Assembly: GCF_000224145.3 (NCBI RefSeq)
Contig: NC_020167.2
Coordinates: 1,062,972 to 1,126,971, forward strand
Direction: 5' to 3'
Origin: Ciona intestinalis
Lineage: Eukaryota > Chordata > Ascidiacea > Phlebobranchia > Cionidae
Length of the DNA: 64,000 nucleotides
The notes beneath the pieces were generated by a model, which saw nothing but the letters and a program-made list of their open reading frames with translations, did no database searches and was not told the DNA's origin. Of the stretch, positions 34,407 to 49,400 are shown in pieces. The stretch's first letter is position 1. Every line of letters begins with the position of its first letter. The translations under genes and the position numbers were made by a program.

Positions 34407-37400
34407 TTAAACGTATCCAGTGTATTTGAAATATTTGGTATAATCGCTGTGAAGATTCCGGAAAACTTCTCTAACCCCGACAGGCAGTGTAGCTTTGAGC
34501 ATTCCAACGCTGTGTTCGTCAATTAAAGACAGGAAGTTGTACATTGATGCTTGCAGAATATTCTAGAACAAAAGTCAAATATAAAGTATATATGACAACG
34601 GTGGCCTGATGTTGATACCATTGTGAGCATATCTGTTTGTTGAGTGAGACTCTTAATGGCTTTTGCTTCAACTCAATGGTCACTAATGGGTTGTCCAAAC
34701 TGTCAGCCCCAAAAAACAATCACCCACGTATGGAAATAAATGTTGAAACCCTTAAATTTGCATTACAACATGTGGCTAGAATAACATCTTCAAATGCACA
34801 TTACAGAATCTCTACAACCAAAAACTAAACTGACTCGCCTTCTGTACACTGTACACACAATTACTATAATTTTCTTTTTTTTTTAACTATACCATAATAG
34901 CTGTCACTAGGCCAGTAATTTCCTTCATTTTGTCGCAATTAATTAAATACGTTTGTGATCACCAAAATCAAGAAGATAAGTCGTGTTATGTTACAAAATT
35001 ATTTTACCTTGACTGCTTGTGTTATAGTGTCTTTGGTTAAGCCATGCAGATAGCTGGCTATGAGATACGGAACGCACTGTAAAGTAAACGTCACATTAAA
35101 CTGTTCGGAGAATATAAAAATACAAAACTAACCCTTTTGAAATATGAAGCATGATTGGCGGTGATTAAATGTGAAATCCGATTCACATATTCCGCACAAA
35201 CCAATGCAAAGTCAACTTGTCCTTCAGTTGGGATATCTTTGCTCCCATGTTGCCTAAATATAAAAACGTTTATTAGAGTGGGGAAGATGGGGTAACTTTT
35301 CATTCTATTTTCTTGTCCCATTTGGTAGTAAACAAAGAACATTCAAAGAATTATTAAACCGTATCATCACGGCTCCCATAGACTGTTGTTAATTGTTTAA
35401 AACACGATCAGGATATTTAGATTTCCCCGTACCCAACCCTACTATATAATACATTAATGCGCAACATTATTTTAGCATGTATTTTTATTTACCCATAATT
35501 TATATATATATATTAATTTTGATTCATTCCATATTTTCTGTTTTATTTAGAGTTATCCTGTACGAAAGTATAAACAAAATGTTATAATGTAGTAGGCTGT
35601 TAGCACATAACATTCAAATATTCTGGTCGTGTTTTAAACAATAAATAAAAGTCTACAGAAGTTGTGAGGATACGGTTTTATATTCTTTAAATTTTCTTTG
35701 TTTATTATCGAATGGGAGAAGAAAATAGAACGAAAAAGTGTCTCGTTTTCCCCCACCCTACTATATTACACAATTACATTCATATAAATGAATTTCTATA
35801 GTGAGTATTATATATCCANNNNNNNNNNNNNNNNNNNNNNNNNNNNNNNNNNNNNNNNNNNNNNNNNNTCCAGAGCCGATTGAATTAGATGTTGAATTGT
35901 AGTTAATATTAAAGGTACAAGACCACTGATGGCAGCTTTGTGATTCATTAGTATTGAACTTACAACGTATTGAACTCCATACACAACATCTATGCAATGC
36001 AAAAATATAAAGAGTATTTTTTATACTAATAATACCTTCATTTGTCTATTTGATTACAGTAGCGAAGATTTAGTAATATTTTAATCAAAAGAGAATATAG
36101 CGACAAAACAAAAACACAAGATATATCGAGTATTTAAAATAAACGTATTTAAGTCAGGCACAATTAAATAAACAAAATAACTTAAAAAGCACCTGTTACA
36201 GACTAGCAGCACCTTTACCTCACTATTTTCAGTCAATTGATTTTCAGTTTATAAGTATACTACAGTGTATGGAAAAAACAATTTAAAAATATTGCATAAA
36301 ATTTCAAGCATATTTTACCCACCAGTTCTAACATCTTTTTTTGAAATTTTCATTAATTTGATTCTCGATAATGTTGAAAACAGGATAGAGAGTTGTCTTT
36401 GGTTTATAACTTTCTGTAAAGTAACAGTTTTAAATTTATTTTAATAAGTAACATTGGGGTTAATTTCCTTCACTTTGTTGTTTTAATTTATTTCATATGC
36501 TAACGTATCGTAGAAATAAATGAATATGTTATACTTTATATTTTAATTCGACACTAGTATAAGCCATGTAATACGACTTCCCACAAAGGTACAACCATAT
36601 AGCTCACAGGGTGTGTGAATTAGAACACCCGTAATGTTTTAATGACTGTCATTGTCCCGTTACACGAGGATAAACATGTTACCAACCCAGTGGTCACTAA
36701 TGGGTTGTCCAAATTATCAGCCATACATGAAAAAATAAACAAAAAAATAATCACTTACAAAAATTAACATAGTTGGTAACTCGTAAGCTGGCATGAGGTG
36801 TATGAAACAGAACACTCTTAATAGCGCCTGTCATTTTCTGGCCGCACGAGGATAAAGCAACTTACATTTATACCACCGATTCATAAGTCCCTACTTACAT
36901 GACCAAGGGCTGTAATCCTTGCAAAAGTAACAATCACCAATGGTAGTAATTCGATGTTCGATGTTGAAATATTTTCAACTAAATCAACGCAAGCATCAAA
37001 ACCATCTCGTAAAAATTTGATCTGACAGGAATCTGATGTGAGGCTTGTGGCAGAATTAGCTGGGACAGAAACAAAATTAAGTAAGAAAATTTGGTTTAAA
37101 ATATTTTTTTCGTGAAAGCATAAATTCAACATGAAATTAGCAATTTCGTGGCATAGCGTGACATGTAACAGAATGCAATTGACTTGATCAAATATAAATA
37201 TTTCATTTTTTACTGTTGATTGTATTACAATAAGCATCTAATTTTGATTAAATTGCAAAAAATGTGTTTGTTTTAAAACATATCAGGTTGTCACAAAAAG
37301 TTATAGAAAATATATGCAAAAACAGTTTTTTTTCAAAATTTGGTAATTTGTGGTTAATCCCACAGAAAGGCTTGCTACACTTTAATTGCAATATCATGAC

Positions 37401-40400
37401 TTTAATAAAATGGCACTGTAAGTTTCAAAATATAAAAATATTACCATCTGTTCCTTTAGTGGAATGCAGGTTTCCAATCTCACTTTTTTTAGTTTCAAAA
37501 TAAGCAGTAATAAACTGTAGGAACCTCAGCAGTGGTCCAACTTCATTTAAGTTGCCTTGTCTTATCTTTTCAACTTTTTCAACCAAAAACTCTGAAAAAC
37601 AGGTAGTTGTTTAATGACAAATAATTACCACTGTAAAATATTTTCATGAGCGAGAAACAAAATTTCAAATTAATAAATTTTTTACTATTTTAAACATTTC
37701 TGTAATAAAACTGAAATAAAAATATAATAAAACTGAAATTGAAATATATCATCGACTTTTAAGTAATTTACGATCAAAACTAACCTTGATAAGTAGAAAC
37801 ATCAGGTAGGTTGAAAGTATGCAAATATATTACACGATCCAATAAAACATTGTTCATTTCATTGTTTGCAACACAAGGTGACGAATAAATTTGAACTAAA
37901 TTTGATAATTGAGATTTCCACAACGCAGGTTGGTCAACTTCTTTAACCTGTAACAGTTTTTATGAAAGTTTTTTGGAAAATTACAAAAACTAAACCCCAG
38001 AGGTGTGGTGTGCCATGAACGAAAATACAAAGATGGAAGATCTATTCTTCTCAAGCCATAGACACAGGCGTTGGTGCACAAAAATAGTACATTAAGTAAC
38101 ATTAATAGCTTTTGCACATTAACAAAAAAGAAATTATGAGTTAAAACATATATTATAATACATAAGCTTGTCAAGTTAGAATTCTCATTTTTGCGGCTTT
38201 AGATAAACGATAGTCACTGGCTAATCAGACACTCAAATTAATTTCATCAGTTCAGTTAAAAATATAGCATTCTAAAAAAATTGACTTTAAAATAAGAACT
38301 AGATCTCAAATATAGTAAGCATGGCAATTAGTTTGTTGAACAAATTTATGATAGAAAACACCAAATACCTCATTGATAAACATGGCACCCTGCAGTTCTG
38401 TGTATAATGCAAGCAACTTCATTTTTGACATCGCAGTTTTATTATCGCTGCGTTATTTAAGATGGTAATTAGTGATTGGGCTGTGGAAAACTTACTGCTT
38501 AACCGGTTAACCGGTGTATTCAAAGCATAGTTTATTATGAAGTTGCAATTAAATTTGCGAAAGAAAAGCTATAAACAAAAGGCTTTTATTAGAATTACAC
38601 TTGTATCGGTTAAACGGTTAAAACTGAACGGTTAAACAAAAATTGGGAAATCTACAGCTCTAGACTGCACATTGTTATTTTTGTTATAAATAAACAATTT
38701 CGAAAATTAACCAAGTTGTAAATAAATATACCCTAGAATACTTATAAACATGGTAAAAAATACATGCGATAAAAATTGGATAACATCATATTTTTAAACT
38801 AGTATTTTAAAATGACAGTGACACCTATACACATGACACATACAAATTTAATGTTGTAAAAGTATTATGTAAAATCACTTAGGTTTACAAGGCTGACTTT
38901 AAACTATTTTTATTTTCTTCCAATTAAATGTGAATATGTTTTTAACTGTTAGCGTGTTTTTGTTTTTACGCTATATCTTTTCTTTTTGTTTAAAATATTT
39001 CTAAATCTTTGCTACCATAATCGCAGAGACAAAAAATTATTTTTATATTATTATTATCCATATACAACACACATGGTACCTTTCTGTTGCGAGATTTTTT
39101 ACGAACTCTTTCACTTTTCCATCCAATCCACTTTCTTTGATAAACAAACAGCAAGTTTTGAAATAATTTTCAGCAGAAGTTTCTTCATTCAATAAATGAA
39201 CATCAAGAGCAAAACTTGATATAAGACACCCACGTAACAAGTCGGGAAGATTGTTGGTGGATTTTTGAATCAAGGCTTGTTTAGATATTACTGCAGGAAA
39301 AAGTGTAATATTAGACTTTTTCATTTCAGTAACTAAAAGCGTAATAATGCACAAAAGTGAAAATACATGTTACAAGTTTGTTTAAAGTTTATATGAATGA
39401 GATAGCGAGAAACACCAGTAGAAAATATCATTATGTCAAGATTTCCAGCAAATTTATTGTTAAGTTACTATTTTCTCTTTGATTTCCTATGCTTACTGCA
39501 AGTCAACAGCTAATTGTGAAGCAACCAACATAACATACTGTTTTTATAGATAAAAAGGCAGTGAGGCAAGAGAGCACTTCATAAAAGTGAACCCAAAAAG
39601 TTAATATGCAAAGAATACGGCGATTTATTCCAAAAATAAAGTTTGACCGTTCCCAAAAATCAAGTTTGACCGTTTCTAAGTCTGTGGCAAACTGTCTTGC
39701 ATTATTCAACAAATATTGTTGCGGTGGCTCTTTAAAAATCTATTATGCATTGTAGAAACAATAGCAGATTAATGAGATGATGAACAAAGTTTACCTGTCA
39801 TTAAACTTTGCAGTTGAGAAGCAATGTTATCCAGAGGCACGCTGTTTTGTGTTGTAAAAACTGCTTTGGTGGGTTTAGATTTTAACTGAGGTGCATCTGA
39901 GTTTAGATAAGGATTCCACCATTTGTATGTAGTAGCATGGGTAGGGTTAGGGTTGAGAAACTTATTCACTTCATGGAAAACTTTCTTGTGTTTGAGAATA
40001 ACCGAGGATGAGCATAGCAGGGTGGGAACCAGGTGTGGTGGGAGGGATTCAGCATTTGGAGATTCTTGCATGGTTCGGCATAACTATTGGAACGTAAGAT
40101 TTTTGAGAAAGGTTGTTAGGTTTGTTTGAAAAAGTTGTAACTGAAAAACTGAATCAGTTTTTATACTTTGTTTTATACTGTCTGTGTTAAATAGTAAAAT
40201 ACATAGAACTGTGGAAAATTACTGAAATTTACCATTGGATTTAAAGTTACCACAAATATAAATAGAACTACATCTGTACTGTACACAGTATATTTGTAAA
40301 TTAATAATTAAACATATAAAGCTAGTTGGTTCTTACATAGTTTTTATTGAAACATTTGTAGTTATTGAAATATTGAAACATTTGTAGTTACACACAACAA

Positions 40401-43400
40401 ATAGACTTACCTTCTGAACCAACGTCTGTAATTTAATCTTCTCATAACAAGTAGATTTGATCAAAGTTGTTACTAATCTATCACCAATCATAGAGCTGTG
40501 TGCCTCAGGGGTTTTACTGAAAAAAAAACAAGTATGTAGGTATAAATATTTTGGGCTAACAGAAAAAGGCTAATTTAAATAAAGTATCTATATGACTATG
40601 TAAACATTTTAGAGTAATTAATGTGTTAAATCTGGTCTAAAACCTATGACCATTCACTTTGCTGTACGTAGCCTCGTTCGCATAGAAACAAGCACACAAG
40701 GCAGTCAAGACCTTGAAGTTCACTATGATATTGGCGAATAGAAATGTAGGTCATTACCACTCTACTTGAATCTTTGACTTTTCCGTGCGCTACCGGAAAA
40801 CGACAGTGGTTAAGAACGAGTGTTCTGTTTCATACACCTCGTGCCAGCTTACCAGTTATCATGTATGTTACTTTGTGAGTGATTATTTTTTTGAGAATAT
40901 TTTTAATTACTTTGTCACATAATTAATGTAAAAAATAAAAGGCTGGCGCAATTTATGTACAGACAGTTTTTAAGGAAAATAAAATGTTTGCAATATAGAT
41001 AAGTATGGGTAAAATATTGATATAGCAACCAATACTACCTCATGCTCTTTGTAATGTATATAATAAGTGTTGAAGTGGGGAGAATGGAAAGTTCTTTGCT
41101 TGGTAGAGATACTGAAACAAAGTAAGTTACAAACATTAGTAGTTAATAGAGGTATTTGTAAAGTTAAAAATTAAATTAATCACTTTTTCATTTTTTTTGA
41201 AAACTGGAACTGAGTAATGCATTTCTATAAAAATTAATATTACATAATAAAAAAAAATAAAAAAAATAAATATCCCAGTTTAATATATTTTCTTTGGAAA
41301 ACTTACAAACAACAGTATCAAGCATTGTAATGCATTTCTGTTGATATGATTTAATAAGAGCAGCAGCACCAACGGCTTCAGCAGATGAGTGTTTTGTGTT
41401 TAACCTCGCAACAACACAAAGTATTAGCAGCATGTACGAGAGTAACATGTGGTTGGGCGAATGTTGCAACGGTAGCTGATCAAGAATTGCAATTAATTTT
41501 CCCATTATTTCCAAGTCGGTTGGGCGTAAAACCTAGAGCATATTTTAAGTTGTAATTGATGCTCTAAACTGGTAATCCAACAGAAATTTGTGTTTTAAAA
41601 ATACAATTAAACTAGGAACAATGTGTCAGTATTGAAAGGGAAGAATAGAATTTGTTTTAGGTATTACAGCCACACATGTGACATATTGCACACCACACGT
41701 GATGGCAACAAAATGTAACTTGATTTATCCCAGGTGGTCAGAAACGACAGTCGTTATGCCAACGGTGTTCTGTTTCATACACCTTTTGCCAGCTTACAAG
41801 TTACCAAGTATGTTACTTTGTAAGTAAAGATTTTTATTTTTTTGGGGGGTTGAGAGATTTCTTCGTTTTTTATTTATAGCTGATAATTCGGACAGCCCAT
41901 CAGTGACCAATTGGTTGGAGCGAATGCAGTTAAGTGTCGTGCCTAAGAATACATATACCCACAACATATGACTGTGGTATAACAACATATAAGTATAATA
42001 TGAACATGTTGGTTAATTTAACACCAAGTATACATTGTAGCATTATGTTTGGCGTTACATTAAAATCAAACATACAATAAAACAATTTACATTTTTCGAT
42101 GATTTCTTTCTTGTGGAGGTTTTATCGTTGTGTGTTTTCAATAAATTACTCAGTGAAGTAGAAACAAGATCTTTATCACAATCTTTTCCATTCAAATATT
42201 CTTCTACATAAGTTAATACTTCAACATATTCCTTCAACTGAACAGTGTCTGTAGAAAAAAAGAATAGTGATAATCATTTCAATAAAATTTATTTTACAAT
42301 TTTATACGTTTGGCAAATTGTTTGTGTCATTTTGACAATTTCGGAAATATTTCGGTTTTGCAATATTGAAGAGTTTTTATATGTAATTTTAGAAAACAAA
42401 ACAAAAAATATAATGCCAACACTTTCCAAATAACAATTCCTAAGCAAAAGTCCCTAGCCATTAACTCTCTTATTTTATTGGCATGAAGCTATCAGCTATA
42501 TACTGTCGGTAAGTACCAGTATTTCACTTACTCTGGAAATGTTGTTTCATGTCTTGCACCACACAGCCAACCACCATGACTTGAAGATCTCTGTTCTCAT
42601 TGATTTGTAGATCGTTGAGTTGTTTTAATTTATCATTATGTATGTCACCAGGAGTTGATGTTACCTGTTTATATTAGCCCATATTTAAACTGCCCAATTG
42701 ATTTGAAGATAAAGAAAAGATTAAACTCAGCAAAAGCCAAATCCAAACTAGATATGTTTTAATGGCAAACCGTTGTATTAAGTTTTTGCACCAACAAAAT
42801 GGGAGAATATTACACTTCCTCAAAATTTACATTCACATTTACATACTAAGATAGGACACCTTTAGCACAAATCATGTTTTTAACAATTAACAACGTTCTA
42901 TGGGAGTCATAAGCATACAATTTAATAATTCTTTGAATGTTCTTTGTTTACTATCAAATAGGATGAGAAAATAGAATGAAATGTGTCCCATCTTCCACCA
43001 CTGTACTATATTACAGACACTGGTGGAACATTAAAACCAAATAATGTGTAAAATAAACTAATTTATGCTACAGTTGTTTGTATATCCTACACGTATCATG
43101 CTATTGTACTTTGTAAATACTTTACCTGCGGAAATGAGTTGAATAAGATTTCTCCAATTTTCTTTATAACATCAGCATTAGAATGCTTGATGATAACATG
43201 CATGTGTGTTTTTAACAGTTGAAGTGTGGACAGTTGTAAATCAACTGAAAAAAATGACGCTTGTTTTTAAGAGAATTAGTTCTATGTAGATATATAAGTC
43301 AATAAAATAGTGGTATGTTGCTAGTTTGTAAAATAAAGGGGAACTGAAGTCAGATTTTATAATTGGTGTACAGTAATTGATTTGAATATACGATTTCAAT

Positions 43401-46400
43401 TCTTGTGTTCAATATATTCGAAAGATTTTCTTTTGGCGATACCTCGAAAAAAGACTTTTTATTGAAAATTATTTTATAAATGCAGTAGTAGATATGTAAG
43501 GACGTGGTCCTATGACACAGTTAGTCCATTACCCCTAGTCCAGATAATTTGCAAAACATGTTGAAAACTAAACACGAACGAAATACTTCCCAAGATCCAA
43601 GTTAACATTTGTATTAAATTTGTATATATCATTTCAAACATTTTTGGCACAGGATTTGTTTTTGTATCCAATGGTAAAACTGGTGGTGAAAACTAGCAAT
43701 AGAAAAAATACCTTTGTTTCGTATAACACATATACTGTCTTGATCACATTGAGGTAATTGATATGTTTTTAAATCTTTCACCACTTGCAGCAAAATTGAA
43801 GTGGATTCATTCATACTAGTCATGTGTTCATGCAACTCAGACTGCAAGAAAGCAAAAACATTGAACTTTTCTTTGTATTTTATTTTCTAATTAAAATAGT
43901 CAGTCCTTTATGAATTAATGTAACTTGCTTTACATTGCGTGACCGGATTTTTTCATTTTAAGTGTCTTGCCCAAAGACACATACGCCCAATATAATAACA
44001 GCGACGAGCTTTGAACCCATTACCTATGGGTTAGAGGCATGTGCACTAATCCCTTTGCCATGGCATCGGACACATAATTTTAGTTGTTGCCAATTTAAAC
44101 ATTTGCAATATCCTTGTTTTAAATTTAATTTATTATCAAAGGTAACACCTGTCCTAGTAACACCTAGTACCTAACACCTATGTTTTTTAAACTATGTGAC
44201 GGAACAGATAAAATTTGTGTTAAAGTTTTACTAATTTACGATAATTCATTAAAAAAATGTGTCAAACAAAATTGTGAAACAAGTATTTTATTTGGTGTGT
44301 CGCAAACAGAGTTTAAAAACCTCAGAGTCCATAACTAAGCTAGCAAGTTAATCACATGATAACAAAGCTGTGGTAGTAATTTACCACTAACTCGTCTCGC
44401 CTCGATAACATTCCGGCGCTTTTATTCCTGCTGCCCGCGCCGAGTAATTAACGCTTTTGTTGTGCGGTTGTCGCACAGTCACCAGTTAGTTTAGTTGGTA
44501 CTGCAGTATACTTTTGTTGTATAGCGTTTACTTTAGGTTTATTATGATGTATTATATTGTTATTATATGTTTGTAGATATCCATCGTTTTAGTTTGTTAA
44601 ACCCAAATATAATAAGTTACTTTATCACACTTATTAAGTGCAGATTTTTCCTAGATTTTAACAACAAATTACACCCAGTTCGGTCTGGTTTAAAAGTTAC
44701 TGATCATACATTGATACCTCTACCGATGTGTGCTCAATACACCATGCAAGTCTTGTTATTTGGTAGCATGTCCATTCCAACCATAAGTAATGAGTCTCGT
44801 ACCATTCATCGGGACAAGATTGAAGGTTTAATTTCACTACATTCCAATACTCGGCAGGGTTCTTTAGTTGCAATAACGCTGAAGAAAATAAGGTATTTTT
44901 AAAGTAACATGATTTTTTCCTGCATAACCTAAATATATGACCTGTGATAAAAAGTTTAGCAGCGAATCATTTTGAGAGAAATTTGTTAGTGATTGGAATA
45001 GCTTTTCCGTTTATCATTTAATATGAAGCGGCTTATGCTCAAGACACTGCTAACTTTCTTAACACATTTCAACAATGATTTTGATCATGGCGGGCTGGCG
45101 GCATACTCGTCGCGTTTTGTGTAGACGAATATTTGATTAAAAATAGCAATCTCGATGCTGAAGTGCTTACATTTTATATTTTCTATTCTTCATCTGTACG
45201 GGCAGTTTGCAAATTAACTGTATTTTTACAACTTCTACGCAATGTTACAAGTATACCCCTATAGTGACATTTAAAAAAATTCCAGAAACAAAGGGTTAAT
45301 ATTAATAATATGTTAAACTTAAATATTAATACAAACCACACCTGATAATGAGTAGTGCATGAGCATAGTGTAGCATTGTTCATATAATGAACACAACTTA
45401 ACTATGACATGAACCAGAAGTCTAGATTGAGTATGTGAGAGAAGTCTCAACAATTTTTCAATCAATTCTTGTTGAATTTTGAACATTTCCGCAATTTTCT
45501 TGTTCAGAGATGTCTGAAAATATTAATTTGTGAAAATGAATCGTTTTCTCAATATAAAAGAATTCTAAATTTTTTAAAATTGAAGTGAAATAGATGGATT
45601 TTTTACAATACAAATCTTATAAATGAACATACAAGGTCAGGAAAACCGGGCATAAGAGACTTTTTAACAAATTGACTCGTAAAAAGTTTATACCACAATT
45701 TTTTCATCTGCCATAAGCTACTCTGGATGACAGACTTTCATTTTTTGTTTTTGAACTACCAACCTGTACATTGATGTTTACAAAGTTTATGTTCTTTAAG
45801 GTGTCACTGAGCATGCTTGCAAAACAATTTATTGAAAGTAGAGATTGATCGTTATCATAATATTTATCAGTATTGCCGTTTGTGGTTTTGATAATCTTGC
45901 TTTTAACACCAGCATCATCACTTGTATGCTTCTTCTTCTTCTTACCACTGCCATGTACAACAATGGAAGACTTATCTGCACCCTATGAGAGATTAGTCAT
46001 ATATAAACATGCATATATAATAGGGTGGGGGAAGATGGAACATCTTTTCAGTCCGCTTTCTCGTCCCATTTGGTAGTAAACAAAGAAAATTCAATGAATT
46101 ATAAAACTGTATCTTTATGGCTCACATAGACTGCTGTTAATCATTTAAAACACAAACAGAATATTTGGATATTAATAATATGTGCTAAGGTATCCCATCC
46201 CCCCTACTATATATTAGTGTTATTTTTTACATTCATCATTAAAATGACATACCTCAACAATGTTGTTGGAAACCAACACCATCCTTGTTTCAATGAATTC
46301 CCACATAACCACTACGTTCAAATCAGAACTTTTCCCAACACATTCCGTTGCAAACGATGATGAAAAATAGTTTGCCATGTTTAACAAATTATTTGCATTA

Positions 46401-49400
46401 CAACAATCAGTGCTAGCTTCATCAATCACCGATGCAAATATTTCCAATAATTCCAGTGGCTGAAATGTGAATTTCGATAAAATAAAAATACCTAATTACT
46501 AAAACTAAAATTTGCCCTTATACGCTTAGTAAAAGTTTGCACAGCAGATTAGGAAAAAATTATTATGAATAGTGATTTGAAAAAATGGGTGTTTTTTATT
46601 TTATTTTGTTTTAATTTAAACCAAAACCAACTTGCACCTTGTATTTTTAGAAACTTTAATGTGTTTTGAAATGATTAAAACAGACCGGCGCCGTGGCAAA
46701 GTGGTTGGGGTGCCTGCCTTTAACCCAGGGGTAATGGGTTCAACTTCGTTCTTCACTGCTACGATGTCGTAAAGTTAAACGAAGTGTATGAAACAAAACA
46801 CTGTGTCATTTTACAGCGATGCGAGGAGAAGGTAAGTTACATTCATTCAAATACTAAAATATGTTTAATTAATAAAAGCTTAATGTTTTTTATTGTTATG
46901 AATAGATAAAACATGCAATAGTTTTTCCACATTTCAGAACAAAATAAAAATTACCTTTCGAATTTCAACATAAACTGTTGTAATTGTTTGAAAAACTTGG
47001 CATACCCACGACGCAGAAGAAGACACATCTTGATCTTTCAACACAATGCAACGAAACAATTTCAACAAAATTTCTTTCACTCGTGGCAACACTGCTGCTT
47101 GGTTTATTTTCATAAGAGTGACAATGCAAGAACACCAATGTTCACTGAAACTGAATATTAAAATATAAATTTCAATAATTTCTCAAGAGCAGTATTAAAG
47201 AAATGGGTAGCTAAAAGAAAACAGTAAATTGCAGCTTTTTCTTTTAATCTGTATTAATTAATGTTATTCTTTTATTGGAAAAAAACACATTTTAGCTGAC
47301 TGAAACCAACGTATGATCAATAACTGAACACAGTAAATTGTTTAAATAAATTTTATCTTCTCTTTTATTATAATAGCAAAAAATACTCTTACGAAACACA
47401 GGAACAACAACAAAGAAGGGGGTAAGAGAAAAATAAAAGTCATTTACACTAATATTACACAAAATTATTTATAAAAAATATATAAAATACCCATAATTTA
47501 TTAAAGAAAAATGCCTCTGGCAGTCTACACCAAGTGTATGGAATTATTTATTTCCTTTAATAAAGTAAACCTACTTTACTTGCATACAGCATTGAAATAT
47601 CATGCCGACATAACTTACTTAACGTTGCTCCCAACCAAATCATCCAACATTCCTCCATAAAACTGATGTTGAACCTCGTTGGCTTCAAATGAAAGATGTA
47701 ATCCATTTGTGTGGTTAATCTGATTAAAATATTAAAATGTTCATTGGGAAATGTAATTCAAAAACGTTAATAATGTTTCGTAATGCTCGATCAAAGTAGG
47801 ATTGCTACATTGATTACAATTTGTAACCCACACCAAACTGTACAGGGTTAATCGTACGAGGTGAAAAAAATTCGCTACAGAAGGCATTAGGTTTTTTGAT
47901 TATATAGTACATAAGAGTAAAAATTACTGTTCACAACAGCCTTCTGAATGCATTACACTTTCGCTTGTGAATATTTAATTACAGAAATGTGCAATTGTGA
48001 AATATTGCTTTATTGATGCCCGACATTTTGGTCATCATCATCATCACAACATAAGTGTAAGTCAAGATACATAAACATAAAATATATATATATACAATTT
48101 TTGACAGGCGAGAAAGAACAAATTATTTTACTAAAATTAATTAATAGAAAGCTTTAACAAAAAATGGTAGCATATTAAAAAAATGGAAGAGATACAACAT
48201 ATCCAGTGTAAAAAAGTTAACAAGCAAAAAAAGAACAAACCTTTAACAAGACTGAGAGTGTTTGCATCTGTTCGAATGTTGTGAGGTCCTCACATACCAT
48301 TGACTTAAATTCAGTGAAAAACTGAAACTTAACAGATGAACTTGATTTTAAGTTTGCTTCCAAGTACAAGTTGTATATATGTAGCAACCATTTGGGATTC
48401 TGTAATAATGCATTCATCAATAACATACAATATTCTTTGTATAAATTAGCTAAACTTGCCATGCTTTTAAAAAATCATTTGATAAACCAACATCAACTTA
48501 CAGGTGACATGTTGCTCAATATCCTACGATCTCTGTTATATTAGCAATAAAATTACAAGTAATGTAACAATGACAACTTAGGTTAGGATTATATATTGTA
48601 TATACATATTACAGGTTGGGATTATGCAATCCGAAAGTTACGACAAAGAATTGCACAATTCCACTTGTAAGTTGTTTGTGATGTATCCAATTTTTGGGGA
48701 AAATCCAGAAACTTTTTTTTTAAATAATAAAACCTAGTGTAAAAATTTTAATAAAAAAAAGATTTTGAATAAGTTTTTCAGATGAATTCTACATTTTATA
48801 ACACTTTTCTGTTAAACTGTAAACCACATTTCTGTAGGATTTTGATTGAACTGAACAGGAAAGTATTTTCGTACGCCTTTATCCTTGACGACGTCATTAG
48901 CTCATGTCAGGCTTACTTTAAATCACTGGAAGGACCGAGCTTTTACGAATTCGGCACATCCCTAAAGTAATACCTATTAAATATTTTAGGTATTTTTTTA
49001 CCTTACACTGCACCAATGCTTGAAGCATTGTATTGTAGCAAGGCTTGTTTCCAGCCTTCTCATTCTTTTTTCCTTTTTTCTGCATGCTGGTCATCTTTCT
49101 AAAGCAGATATTTGAAATTTAAGGAAAATTTTATAAAACGATTCAAATCTTTATTTTGCACATACCACATAAAAAAATCCAAGGTTTACAATATCAGGTT
49201 TAAAAAAATATTAAGTGCACCAGTTCTAAACCAGGATATTCTATATGATCTTATGTTGACATTCACAAGTTTGCTGAAGGAAACTCAGCCAGTTCCACAT
49301 AAGGATAAACAGCAAAAAACTGAACAAATAAGTCAACATGTATACCAAAAAAAAACAATAAAAATCATGTATTACCTTGAGCCAAGGAAAGACTTTATGA

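Noticed and set aside
35761..36002. Alternative reading of the URB2 exon at the gap (CCVWSSIRCK frame)
   Set aside because: It needs a two-base leftover from the previous exon; the frame with VVYGVQYVVSSIL joins a GTGGGT donor with a one-base leftover and gives a more plausible hydrophobic helical sequence.
44567..44902. 111-codon plus-strand frame
   Set aside because: It overlaps a URB2 exon on the minus strand that is supported by matching splice phase on both sides; judged a shadow.
48492..48522. Possible 31-nt URB2 microexon (acceptor ATAACAG, donor CCT|GTAAGT)
   Set aside because: No phase allows it to join both neighbouring exons without a stop codon.
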